In this document: positions 1 to 6,735 of the stretch, in pieces
How positions within the stretch are numbered: position 1 is the stretch's first letter
Layout of the letters: each line of letters begins with the position of its first letter
DNA from: Alphaproteobacteria bacterium
GTDB taxonomy: Bacteria > Pseudomonadota > Alphaproteobacteria > Geminicoccales > Geminicoccaceae
DNA: 64,000 bases
Direction of reading: 5' to 3'
NCBI GenBank assembly: GCA_026990035.1
Contig: JALSIM010000040.1
Span: 62,001 to 126,000 of the forward strand
Position numbers and translations under genes: made by a program
Notes under the pieces: generated by a model
The model's input: the letters and a program-made list of their open reading frames with translations, nothing else
Told to the model about the DNA's origin: nothing
The model's database searches: none

Positions 1-270
1 CCCGAAACCAGCCATCTCGCGACTCCGGAACGGCTCGAGGAACTGCTGCACGAAGCCGGTTTCGAGGTCCGGGAGGTGGTCGATCGCACCGCCGAGGGAG
101 CGGCGGCGATGGCCGAGAGCGCGGCCCGCATCGCCGATCCCGGAGCCGCCGCCAGGGCCTCGGCACCGCTGGTGATGGGCGCCGACTACCGGGCCAAGAT
201 CGCGAACATCGCCGCCGCACTCGGCGATCGTCGTCTGGGCTGTTTCGAGATCCACTGCCGACGTCCCTGA
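1..270 (+). CDS. C-terminal fragment of a probable SAM-dependent methyltransferase
   Basis: The reading frame is open from the first base of the window and ends at a TGA at 268-270, leaving 89 C-terminal residues; the start lies outside. The fragment reads like the last part of a class I methyltransferase: a helix of the TPERLEELL type, then GFEV followed by a strand, and a closing FEIHCRRP strand. The SAM-binding motifs would be upstream and cannot be checked, so the family call rests on this tail alone. An ATG at 76 is in frame, but the coding pattern clearly continues to its left, so it is not taken as the start. Another Rossmann-type protein remains possible. Confidence 0.5.
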   Translation, partial: PETSHLATPERLEELLHEAGFEVREVVDRTAEGAAAMAESAARIADPGAAARASAPLVMGADYRAKIANIAAALGDRRLGCFEIHCRRP

Positions 271-597
271 AGAGCGGATCTGTGGCAATTGCCACAGCCG
301 CGGCGGGCCACCGCCGCTAGCCTCCGGCCCATAGCTCCGGTCCTGCCCGTACTGTCATCGGTGCGGTTTCCGGGGATGCGGTCCCCGGGCCGGCCGGCGG
401 ATACTCCATCTCTCGTCAGAGCTCGCACGTGATCGGCGGACCCTCGCGGGTCCGTCTTTACATCCGGCGGCGGCTTCCTCCATTGTCCACCGGCAACGAA
501 CGGACCGTGACGGCATTCCGGCATTGGCGCCGGGGTCCGAACCACCTGTATCCTCGGTCCGATAACAATCCGGGTTCATCGACAGGGAGCAGGAAAC
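271..597. other. Intergenic region upstream of doxX, 327 bp, no gene seen
   Basis: This is the only gap longer than 300 bp in the window. It contains a perfect 18-bp palindrome at 280-297 (listed separately) and a purine-rich ribosome binding stretch just before the doxX ATG at 598. I found no convincing sigma-70 promoter pair, no RNA gene and no small ORF with a believable start. Open frames crossing it on both strands look like high-GC shadows. Confidence 0.6.
280..297. promoter_or_regulatory. Perfect 18-bp palindrome CTGTGGCAATTGCCACAG
   Basis: The palindrome begins 10 bp after the methyltransferase-like stop codon. As DNA it is a symmetric site of the kind bound by dimeric regulators. 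As RNA it would fold into a 7-bp stem with an AATT loop. No T run follows, so an ordinary intrinsic terminator is unlikely, although a hairpin protecting the 3' end of the upstream mRNA is possible. The doxX start is about 300 bp away. Confidence 0.45.
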
Positions 598-1071
598 ATG
601 GCTCAGCCGACCGCCGAAGATCGCCCCCGGCTCGTCCTCCCGGCCCTCGAAGGTCTCTACCGGGCGCTGGATCCCTACATGGATGCGCTGGTGCGGGTCA
701 CCGTCGGGCTCTCGCTGGTGCCGCACGGCATGCAGAAACTGTTCGGCATGCTGGGCGGCGGCGGGCTCGCCGGCACCGCCAAGTTCCTCGAAAGCGTGGG
801 CTACGCGCCCGGCATGTTCTGGGCCCTGGCCCTCGGCAGCCTCGAGTTCTTCGGCGGCATCGCCCTCGCCCTCGGCTTTCTGACCCGTCCCCTGGCCGCC
901 CTCGTCTTCGTCTTCATGCTCAACGCCATCGTCTACCACTGGCCCAACGGCTTCTTCTGGAACAAGCTCGGCTACGAGTTTCCGCTCTTCTGGGCGGCGA
1001 TGTGCGTCTTCGTTTTCGTGCGCGGCGGCGGGCGCTATTCCCTCGATCACCGCCTCGGGCGCGAATTCTAG
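598..1071 (+). CDS. DoxX family membrane protein
   Basis: The 157-residue protein matches the DoxX family: a small four-helix integral membrane protein with an early G-L-x-L-V-P-H-G-x-x-K segment, followed by an F-L-E-S-V-G-Y stretch and three further hydrophobic segments. Family members are linked to thiosulfate:quinone oxidoreductase or to stress-related redox complexes, but most, probably including this one, have no assigned reaction. The ATG at 598 follows a clear AGGA-type ribosome binding site. The gene converges on alkB and its TAG stop shares the four bases CTAG (1068-1071) with the alkB stop. An internal ORF in another frame (683-883) is a shadow. Confidence 0.8.
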   Translation: MAQPTAEDRPRLVLPALEGLYRALDPYMDALVRVTVGLSLVPHGMQKLFGMLGGGGLAGTAKFLESVGYAPGMFWALALGSLEFFGGIALALGFLTRPLAALVFVFMLNAIVYHWPNGFFWNKLGYEFPLFWAAMCVFVFVRGGGRYSLDHRLGREF

Positions 1072-1712
1072 GGCCTCTCCGGCACGGTCACCCGGCGCAG
1101 GGTCAGGTTGATCCGTCCCTCGCCGGGTACCGGCTCGCCGGTTCCCGGAAGGATCCGGTCGATGCCGTGATAGAGGAGGCGGGCCGGGCCGCCCATCACC
1201 AGCACGTCGCCGCTCTCCAGCAGCAGGCGGCGGGTGGGATCGCGCCGCCGGCGGCCGCCGAAGCGGAACCAGGCCGCGCAGCCCAGCGACACCGACAGGA
1301 TCGGTGCCGTGAACTCCTCCTCGTCGCGGTCCTGATGGAGACCGAGCCGGGCGCCGGGCCGATAGTGATTGACGAGGCAGCATTCGGGCGGATGGGGATA
1401 GTCGGCGAGCTCTTCCCACAGGCGCAGCAGCGCCTCGGGAATCGGCGGCCAGGGCCGACCGGTGCCGGGATGGACGGGGCTGTAGCGGTACCCCCGGATG
1501 TCGCTGATCCAGCCGAGCCGGCCGAGGTTGCACATGCGGACCGAAAACGGCCGCCCGCTCCCGGGCATCACCGGCCGGAACCAGCCCGCCGCCTCGACGA
1601 GCTCCAGGACCTCTCCGAGCAGCCGCCGCCGGCTGCCGGCATCGAGCCGTCCCGGCAGGTACCGCAGACCCACCGGGAGAGCGTCGTCCTTCGGCTCGCC
1701 TCGCTCGGTCAT
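1068..1712 (-). CDS. alkB: AlkB-family 2-oxoglutarate/Fe(II) dioxygenase
   Basis: This 214-residue protein carries the AlkB active site: the NHYRPG segment at about 115-120, iron ligands H126 and D128 (HQDRD), H182 (LYHGIDR), and the 2-oxoglutarate-binding arginines in NLTLRR near 202-207. AlkB proteins oxidatively remove methyl and similar groups from N1-methyladenine and N3-methylcytosine in DNA or RNA, using O2 and 2-oxoglutarate. Length matches the bacterial enzyme (about 215 residues). The ATG at 1712 is used. The gene stands alone on the minus strand, with no ada gene visible next to it, so membership in an adaptive-response operon is not supported here. Confidence 0.88.
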   Translation of the reverse strand: MTERGEPKDDALPVGLRYLPGRLDAGSRRRLLGEVLELVEAAGWFRPVMPGSGRPFSVRMCNLGRLGWISDIRGYRYSPVHPGTGRPWPPIPEALLRLWEELADYPHPPECCLVNHYRPGARLGLHQDRDEEEFTAPILSVSLGCAAWFRFGGRRRRDPTRRLLLESGDVLVMGGPARLLYHGIDRILPGTGEPVPGEGRINLTLRRVTVPERP

Positions 1713-1808
1713 GAGGCGGATATGGCGGGCCGCCCTCCGCCGGCAAGCGGGCCCTTGTCAGTGGCCCCGGCTTTCGCCATTTTCCGGCCCGCAACCGAGG
1801 GAACGAGG

Positions 1809-2273
1809 ATGACACGCGATCTGTGGCTGGACGATTTCCGTCCCGGCCAGCGGTTCACCACCGGGGGGGCCACCCTGAGCGAGGCCCAGATCATGGCCTT
1901 CGCCTTCGAATGGGATCCGCAACCGTTCCACATCGACAAGCCGGCGGCGGCGCAGAGCCCCTACGGGGGGATCATCGCCAGCGGCTTCCACACCCTGCTG
2001 GTGGCCTTCCGCCTGGTCCTCCAGGAGCGCATCTTCAACGCCGCCTCCATGGGCTCGCCGGGGATGGAGGAGATCCGCTGGCGGCTGCCGGTGCGACCCG
2101 ACGACACCCTGCGGGTGGAGGGGGAAGTGCTGGAGGTCCGTCCCTCGGCCAGCCGTCCCGACCGGGGCACGGCACGGATCGCGTACACCGTCGTCAATCA
2201 GCATGGCGAAGCCGTGATGACCTTCACCGTCACGCACATCCTGAAGCGGGCGGCAGCGGGCCGGAGCGACTGA
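1809..2273 (+). CDS. MaoC-like (R)-hydratase / hotdog-fold protein
   Basis: The 154-residue product has the hydratase-2 motif of MaoC proteins: F-x-x-x-D36-PQPF-H41 followed by GG-I-I-A-S-G, where Asp and His form the catalytic pair that hydrates 2-enoyl-CoA substrates to (R)-3-hydroxyacyl-CoA. The single hotdog domain is the usual length for small MaoC dehydratases. The ATG at 1809 is preceded by a GAGGA-like site; the frame stays open far upstream but that part overlaps alkB on the other strand and is not coding. It lies 10 bp before the terC-like gene, so the two are probably co-transcribed, although no functional link is evident. The substrate is unknown. Confidence 0.82.
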   Translation: MTRDLWLDDFRPGQRFTTGGATLSEAQIMAFAFEWDPQPFHIDKPAAAQSPYGGIIASGFHTLLVAFRLVLQERIFNAASMGSPGMEEIRWRLPVRPDDTLRVEGEVLEVRPSASRPDRGTARIAYTVVNQHGEAVMTFTVTHILKRAAAGRSD

Positions 2274-2283
2274 GACCATCACC

Positions 2284-3198
2284 ATGCTCGAACTCCTGTT
2301 CAGTTTCGAGGCGTGGGCGAGTCTGCTCACGCTGACCGCCCTCGAGATCGTTCTCGGCATCGACAACATCATCTTCATCTCCATCGTCACCTCCCGGCTG
2401 CCGCTGCACCAGCAGCCCTTCGCCCGGCGCCTCGGCCTCGGCCTCGCGCTGCTGATGCGTCTCCTTTTGCTGTTCTCCATAAGCTGGATCATCGGCCTCA
2501 CCCAGCCGGCCTTCTCGATCTTCGGCTGGGTGGTCTCCTGGAGGGACATCGTCCTCGGCCTCGGCGGCCTGTTCCTCCTCGCCAAGGCGACCATCGAGAT
2601 TCACGAGATGACCGAGGGGCGCACCGAAACCTCGCGTCCCGGCAGCACCACCATGGCCGCGGCGGTGATCCAGATCGCCCTTCTGGACATGGTGTTCTCG
2701 CTCGATTCGGTGATCACCGCCGTCGGCATGGCGGAGCATATCGAGATCATGGTCATCGCCGTGGTGATCGCGATGATCGTCATGCTGGTGGCCGCCGAGC
2801 CGACCGCCGCCTTCGTCAACAATCACCCCTCGGTGAAGATGCTGGCGCTGGCCTTCCTGCTGCTCATCGGCATGGCGCTGGTGGGCGATGCGCTGCAGTA
2901 TCACATCCCGCGCGGCTACCTCTATTTCGCCATCGCCTTCTCGGCCATGGTCGAAGCCCTCAACCTGATGGCCGCCCGCGCCCGTGAACGCCATCGCCGG
3001 GCCCGGGCGGAGGGGGGCGCCGCGGATCCGACGAATCCGGGGACGGCGGCTCCGGATCCGGCCGTCACGGCGGTGCGCGAGCCGCCGTCCGCCACCGAGG
3101 CGCCGGAGAAGCCGGTGCCCACCGGACCGAGGCCGGACGCGAAGGCGGACGGGGAGAGGGCCGGAGCGGAGCGGGATCGCGATCTCGCCGATCGCTGA
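2284..3198 (+). CDS. TerC family membrane protein with a long charged tail
   Basis: The first 235 residues form a TerC-type integral membrane protein of about seven helices. The family's acidic residues are present inside the membrane segments: D27 in LGIDNIIF, and D135 and D141 in LLDMVFSLDSVITAVG. TerC proteins are implicated in tellurite resistance, manganese export or metalation of exported proteins; the exact role here is not known. The last roughly 65 residues are a soluble, low-complexity tail rich in Pro, Ala, Arg and Glu that is absent from typical TerC proteins of 220-250 residues. It probably sits in the cytoplasm. No ter operon partners are in the window. Confidence 0.83.
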   Translation: MLELLFSFEAWASLLTLTALEIVLGIDNIIFISIVTSRLPLHQQPFARRLGLGLALLMRLLLLFSISWIIGLTQPAFSIFGWVVSWRDIVLGLGGLFLLAKATIEIHEMTEGRTETSRPGSTTMAAAVIQIALLDMVFSLDSVITAVGMAEHIEIMVIAVVIAMIVMLVAAEPTAAFVNNHPSVKMLALAFLLLIGMALVGDALQYHIPRGYLYFAIAFSAMVEALNLMAARARERHRRARAEGGAADPTNPGTAAPDPAVTAVREPPSATEAPEKPVPTGPRPDAKADGERAGAERDRDLADR

Positions 3199-3316
3199 TG
3201 TCGCCCCGGCGACGGCGGGTGTCGCGCCTGCTCCCGAGACGCCGGATCGGCCATGGTAGAGCCTGTCCCGGGCGCCGATCCGGGCGCCGGCAGGTGGCGG
3301 GAAAAACGGAACGGCG

Positions 3317-4843
3317 ATGGCACGCGAGGGACGCAGAGGCGGTCGGGCGGCGCGGCGCGAGGCCCGCGGGCGGGCGGAGATCGGCATGCTGCCGCCCCTG
3401 GAGCGCCGTCTTCCGGTCTACGAGATTCTCGACGAGGAGCGGCTCGAACGGCTGCACGACGCCTCGATGCGGATCCTCGAGGAGACCGGCATCGCCTTCC
3501 AGGACGGCGAGGCGCTGGCCCTCTGGCGGGCGGCCGGAGCGGCGGTCGAGGAGCAGCGGGTGCGGATTCCGCGCGCGCTCCTGCTCGAGCTCGTGGCCAG
3601 GGCCCCGTCCCGGTTCACCCTCCATGCCCGCAATCCCGCCCGCTCGCTGGAGATCGGCGGCAACCGGACGGTGTTCTTCCCGAGCTACGGCTCGCCCTTC
3701 GTGCGGATGTTCGACGGCGAGCGGCGTTACGGGACGCTCGAAGATCTCGCCGTCTTCCACAAGCTCGCCCATCTGAGCCCGGCGCTGCACGGCACCGGGG
3801 CGGTGACCTGCGAGCCGGTGGATCTGCCGGTGCCACGCCGGCATCTGCACGTCACCCTCTCCGCCATCCGCCACTCCGACAAGGTGTTCATGGGCCCGGT
3901 CACGGCCCCGGAACGGGCCGAGGACGCGGTCCGGATGGCCGGGATCCTGTTCGGCGAGGGGTTCGTCGCCGAGAATCCGGTGATGGTGTCGCTGGTCAAC
4001 TGCAACTCGCCCCTGGTCTGGGACGGGACGATGCTCGGCGCCCTCAGGGTCTACGCCCGGGCCGGCCAGCCGGTGATCGTGAGCCCCTTCACCATGGCCG
4101 GCGCCAACACCCCGGCCTCGGTCCCGGCCACCGTCGCCCAGCTCAACGCCGAGGCCCTGGCCGGCATCGCCTTCGCCCAGCTCTGCCGGCCCGGCTGCCC
4201 GGTGATCTACGGCAATTTCCTCGCCGCCGTGTCGATGCGATCGGGGGCACCGATGGCCGGCACCGGCGAGCTGGCGCTGATGAACCTGATGATCGGCCAG
4301 CTCGCGCGCCGTTACGGTCTGCCCTGGCGCTCCTCGGGCATGCTCACCGGCAGCAAGATCACCGACGCCCAGGCCGGCTACGAGAGCGCCTTCAACATGC
4401 TCCCCATCCTCCTCGCCGGCTGCAACCTGGTCATGCACAGCGCGGGCTGGACCGAGGCCGGGCTCACCGTCGGCCTCGCCAAGTTCATGCTCGATGCCGA
4501 ACAGATGGCGATGCTCCACCGGCTCGGGCAGGGGCCCCGCTTCGCCGATTTCGAGGCGGCGGTGGCGGCGGTGGCCGAAGTGGGACCGGGCGGCCATTTC
4601 TTCGGCACCGCCCACACCCGGGAGCATTTCGAGGCCGCATTCTTCATGGCCGAGCTGTTCGACAACAACAGTTTCGAGCAGTGGCAGGCGGAAGGGGCCA
4701 GGGACGCGGCCGGCCGCGCGCTGGAGGCGGCCCGCGCCCGGCTCGCCGCCTACGAGGCCCCGGCCCTCGAGCCGGCGGTCGCGGAGGCCCTCCTCGCCTT
4801 CGTCCGAAAGCGGGAGGAGCACCTTCCGGAAGGCGGCGAATAG
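3317..4843 (+). CDS. MttB-family trimethylamine-type methyltransferase, non-pyrrolysine
   Basis: The 508-residue protein aligns in character with the trimethylamine methyltransferase (MttB) superfamily: an N-terminal RILEETGI helix region, an SYGSPFVRM segment, TGAVTCEP, and the barrel-bottom motif GMLTGSKITDAQAGYESAFN. There is no in-frame TAG, so the pyrrolysine of archaeal MttB is absent. Non-pyrrolysine homologues demethylate glycine betaine, proline betaine or carnitine by transferring a methyl group to a corrinoid protein. No corrinoid protein, folate methyltransferase or betaine transporter is adjacent, so the substrate stays open. The ATG at 3317 has only a weak ribosome binding site; an in-frame ATG about 23 residues later (before LPPLERRLP) is an alternative start. 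Confidence 0.82.
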   Translation: MAREGRRGGRAARREARGRAEIGMLPPLERRLPVYEILDEERLERLHDASMRILEETGIAFQDGEALALWRAAGAAVEEQRVRIPRALLLELVARAPSRFTLHARNPARSLEIGGNRTVFFPSYGSPFVRMFDGERRYGTLEDLAVFHKLAHLSPALHGTGAVTCEPVDLPVPRRHLHVTLSAIRHSDKVFMGPVTAPERAEDAVRMAGILFGEGFVAENPVMVSLVNCNSPLVWDGTMLGALRVYARAGQPVIVSPFTMAGANTPASVPATVAQLNAEALAGIAFAQLCRPGCPVIYGNFLAAVSMRSGAPMAGTGELALMNLMIGQLARRYGLPWRSSGMLTGSKITDAQAGYESAFNMLPILLAGCNLVMHSAGWTEAGLTVGLAKFMLDAEQMAMLHRLGQGPRFADFEAAVAAVAEVGPGGHFFGTAHTREHFEAAFFMAELFDNNSFEQWQAEGARDAAGRALEAARARLAAYEAPALEPAVAEALLAFVRKREEHLPEGGE

Positions 4844-4859
4844 GGGGGCTCGCGGACGG

Positions 4860-4888
4860 TTGCGGAGCCGCGCGGCCTTGGCTATAAG
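4860..4888 (+). promoter_or_regulatory. Predicted sigma-70 promoter of rpmI-rplT-pheST
   Basis: A -35 element TTGCGG at 4860-4865 is separated by exactly 17 bp from a -10 element TATAAG at 4883-4888, which matches five of six consensus bases. Transcription would start near 4895, giving a leader of about 55 nt before rpmI. Ribosomal protein L20 represses translation of this operon in Escherichia coli by binding the leader; whether this short leader folds that way cannot be judged by eye. Confidence 0.6.
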
Positions 4889-4949
4889 GCGCGGGCTTTC
4901 GCCGCGCTCCGATGCGCCGCGGCGGCGGACTTCCGGAGAGTTCCCGATC

Positions 4950-5150
4950 ATGACGAAGATGAAAACCAAGCGCGCGGCCGCGAAGCGCTTCTCCTTGACC
5001 GGCACCGGCAAGGTGCGCCGGTCGCACGCTTTCCACCGCCACAATTTTTCCCATCTGTCGCGCAAGACCAAGCGTCGCACCCGGGGGACCACCATCGCCT
5101 CGGCGGCGGACGCGAAGCTGATCAAGCGCATGCTGCCCTACGGCGCCTGA
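4950..5150 (+). CDS. rpmI: 50S ribosomal protein L35
   Basis: The 66-residue basic protein begins [14 protein letters not shown] and contains the family pattern GTGKVRR, then SHLSRKTKR, ending in K-R-M-L-P-Y. It is a component of the large ribosomal subunit. It is followed after 31 bp by rplT, the standard rpmI-rplT pair. The usual upstream partner infC is missing; an MttB homologue sits there instead. The ATG at 4950 is the only start giving the normal length. Confidence 0.97.
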   Translation: MTKMKTKRAAAKRFSLTGTGKVRRSHAFHRHNFSHLSRKTKRRTRGTTIASAADAKLIKRMLPYGA

Positions 5151-5181
5151 CGGACGGCCACCGGCAGAAGGATCGAGGACG

Positions 5182-5541
5182 ATGGCACGAGTGAAGCGGG
5201 GCGTGACGTCGCACGCCAGGCACAAGAAGATCATCAAGCTCGCCAAGGGATATCGGGGGCGACGCAAGAACTGCATCAAGACCGCCAAGCAGGCGGTCGA
5301 GCGGGCGATGCAGTACGCCTACCGCGACCGCCGGCAGCGCAAGCGGGATTTCCGCAGCCTCTGGATCCAGCGTATCAACGCCGCCGCCCGCGAGCAGGGC
5401 ACGACCTACGGGCGTCTGGTCCACGGTCTCAAGCTCGCCGGTGTCGAGGTCGACCGGAAGGTGCTGGCCGATCTCGCGGTGCACGACAGCGCCGCCTTCA
5501 GGAGCCTGGTCGAGGAAGCGCAGGCCGCTCTCCGGGCGTGA
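5182..5541 (+). CDS. rplT: 50S ribosomal protein L20
   Basis: The 119-residue protein starts [19 protein letters not shown] and carries the strongly conserved [17 protein letters not shown] region, the signature of L20. It binds 23S rRNA early in large-subunit assembly and, in enterobacteria, represses its own operon. It lies between rpmI and pheS. Two GC-rich hairpins, one with a T-rich tail, follow its stop codon. Confidence 0.98.
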   Translation: MARVKRGVTSHARHKKIIKLAKGYRGRRKNCIKTAKQAVERAMQYAYRDRRQRKRDFRSLWIQRINAAAREQGTTYGRLVHGLKLAGVEVDRKVLADLAVHDSAAFRSLVEEAQAALRA

Positions 5542-5546
5542 GAGGA

Positions 5547-5568
5547 GGGGCCGGCGGCGGCCGGCCCC
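5547..5568 (+). other. GC-rich hairpin just after rplT
   Basis: GGGGCCGG at 5547-5554 pairs with CCGGCCCC at 5561-5568 around a six-base loop, giving an 8-bp all-GC stem. There is no T run after it. It could act as an anti-terminator or pause hairpin for the terminator that follows at 5587, or simply protect the rplT message end. Confidence 0.5.
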
Positions 5569-5586
5569 GATCGAGGCAGCCGCGGG

Positions 5587-5613
5587 AGGGGCCTTGTCGG
5601 CCCCTTTGCTTTT
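5587..5613 (+). terminator. Intrinsic terminator/attenuator between rplT and pheS
   Basis: AGGGGCC at 5587-5593 pairs with GGCCCCT at 5599-5605 across a TTGTC loop, followed by TTGCTTTT. This is a typical rho-independent terminator. It lies 40 bp before the pheS ATG inside what is otherwise an rpmI-rplT-pheS-pheT operon. In enterobacteria pheST is controlled by attenuation at this same place. I could not find a phenylalanine-rich leader peptide here, so the control mechanism is inferred only from the position. Confidence 0.7.
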
Positions 5614-5652
5614 CGCCACAAGCGCGGAGGGTGTCGCCGACGGGGGACGAGC

Positions 5653-6735
5653 ATGGAGCAGGAGCGGGAACGGCTGGAAGCCGAGTTGCTGGCGGCCATC
5701 GCCGCCGCCGGGGATCTGCGCGGGCTCGAGGAGATCCGGGTCCGGGCGCTGGGCCGGAAGGGGGAGGTGACCGCCCTGGCGAAGGCGGTCGGCCGGCTCC
5801 CGGTCGAGCAACGCCGCGCCGCCGGCCGGGCGATCAACGCCCTCAAGCGGAACATCGAGGAGGCCATCACCCGTCGTCGTGAGGAACTGGAACGGATCGA
5901 GCTCGAGCGGCGGCTCGCCGGCGAACGCATCGACGTCTCCCTGCCGCCGCGACCGCGCCCCGAGGGCCGCGTCCATCCGGTGAGCCAGGTCACGGAGGAG
6001 ATCGTCGCCATCCTCGCCGACATGGGCTTCGCGGTCGCCGAGGGGCCGGACGTGGAGGACGATTTCCACAATTTCACCGCCCTCAACATCCCCCCGGAGC
6101 ATCCCGCGAGACAGATGCAGGACACCTTCTTCCTCGAAGCCGAGGACGAGAAGGGCGGGCCGCTGCTCCTGCGGACCCACACGAGCCCGGTCCAGATCCG
6201 GACCATGCTGGCCGGAAAGCCCCCCTTCCGGATCATCGCCCCGGGGCGGGTCTACCGCCGCGACTACGACATGACCCATACGCCGATGTTCCACCAGGTG
6301 GAGGGTCTGCTCATCGACCGCCGCACCCACATGGGGCATCTGAAGGGCTGTCTGATCGATTTCGTCCGCGCCTTCTTCGAGCGTGACGACATTCCGGTGC
6401 GCTTCCGCCCGAGCTTCTTTCCCTTCACCGAGCCCTCGGCGGAGATGGACGTCGGCTGCCGGCGGGGGGAGGGGCAACTCGTGGTCGGCGCCGGCGACGA
6501 TTGGCTCGAGATCCTGGGTTGCGGCATGGTCCATCCCGCGGTGCTCCGAGAGGTGGGGCTCGATCCCGATGTCTGGCAGGGGTTCGCCTTCGGCCTCGGG
6601 ATCGACCGGCTGGCGATGCTCAAATACGGGATTCCCGATCTGCGCACCTTCTTCGAGGGCGATCTCCGCTGGCTGCGGCACTACGGTTTCGTGCCCCTCG
6701 ATCTTCCGACGACCTACGGCGGGCTGTCGCGATGA
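5653..6735 (+). CDS. pheS: Phenylalanine-tRNA ligase alpha subunit
   Basis: The 360-residue protein is a class II aminoacyl-tRNA synthetase alpha chain: an N-terminal coiled coil (about 1-85) for tRNA binding, then [11 protein letters not shown], the motif 2 region with [10 protein letters not shown] and [21 protein letters not shown], and motif 3 [22 protein letters not shown]. With PheT it forms an alpha2beta2 enzyme charging tRNA-Phe. ATG 5653 has a GGGGGA site; no ATG, GTG or TTG exists in frame between the rplT stop and 5653, so the start is certain. Its TGA overlaps the pheT ATG (ATGA at 6732-6735), implying translational coupling. Confidence 0.97.
   Translation: MEQERERLEAELLAAIAAAGDLRGLEEIRVRALGRKGEVTALAKAVGRLPVEQRRAAGRAINALKRNIEEAITRRREELERIELERRLAGERIDVSLPPRPRPEGRVHPVSQVTEEIVAILADMGFAVAEGPDVEDDFHNFTALNIPPEHPARQMQDTFFLEAEDEKGGPLLLRTHTSPVQIRTMLAGKPPFRIIAPGRVYRRDYDMTHTPMFHQVEGLLIDRRTHMGHLKGCLIDFVRAFFERDDIPVRFRPSFFPFTEPSAEMDVGCRRGEGQLVVGAGDDWLEILGCGMVHPAVLREVGLDPDVWQGFAFGLGIDRLAMLKYGIPDLRTFFEGDLRWLRHYGFVPLDLPTTYGGLSR

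Noticed and set aside
3317-4843. Pyrrolysine-containing MttB
   Set aside because: No in-frame TAG occurs; the gene reads through without interruption to its TAG at the end, which gives the normal length.
3065-5131. 688-residue open frame on the minus strand opposite mttB, rpmI and rplT
   Set aside because: It lies antisense to three well-supported genes and is rich in Arg, Gly, Ala and Glu, the pattern of a high-GC shadow frame. Similar long shadows (for example 16345-18024, 11685-13526, 53870-57268, 60686-62797) were dropped for the same reason.
5569-5652. Phenylalanine leader peptide before pheS
   Set aside because: Two Phe codons occur near 5605-5613 in the pheS frame, but no start codon precedes them.
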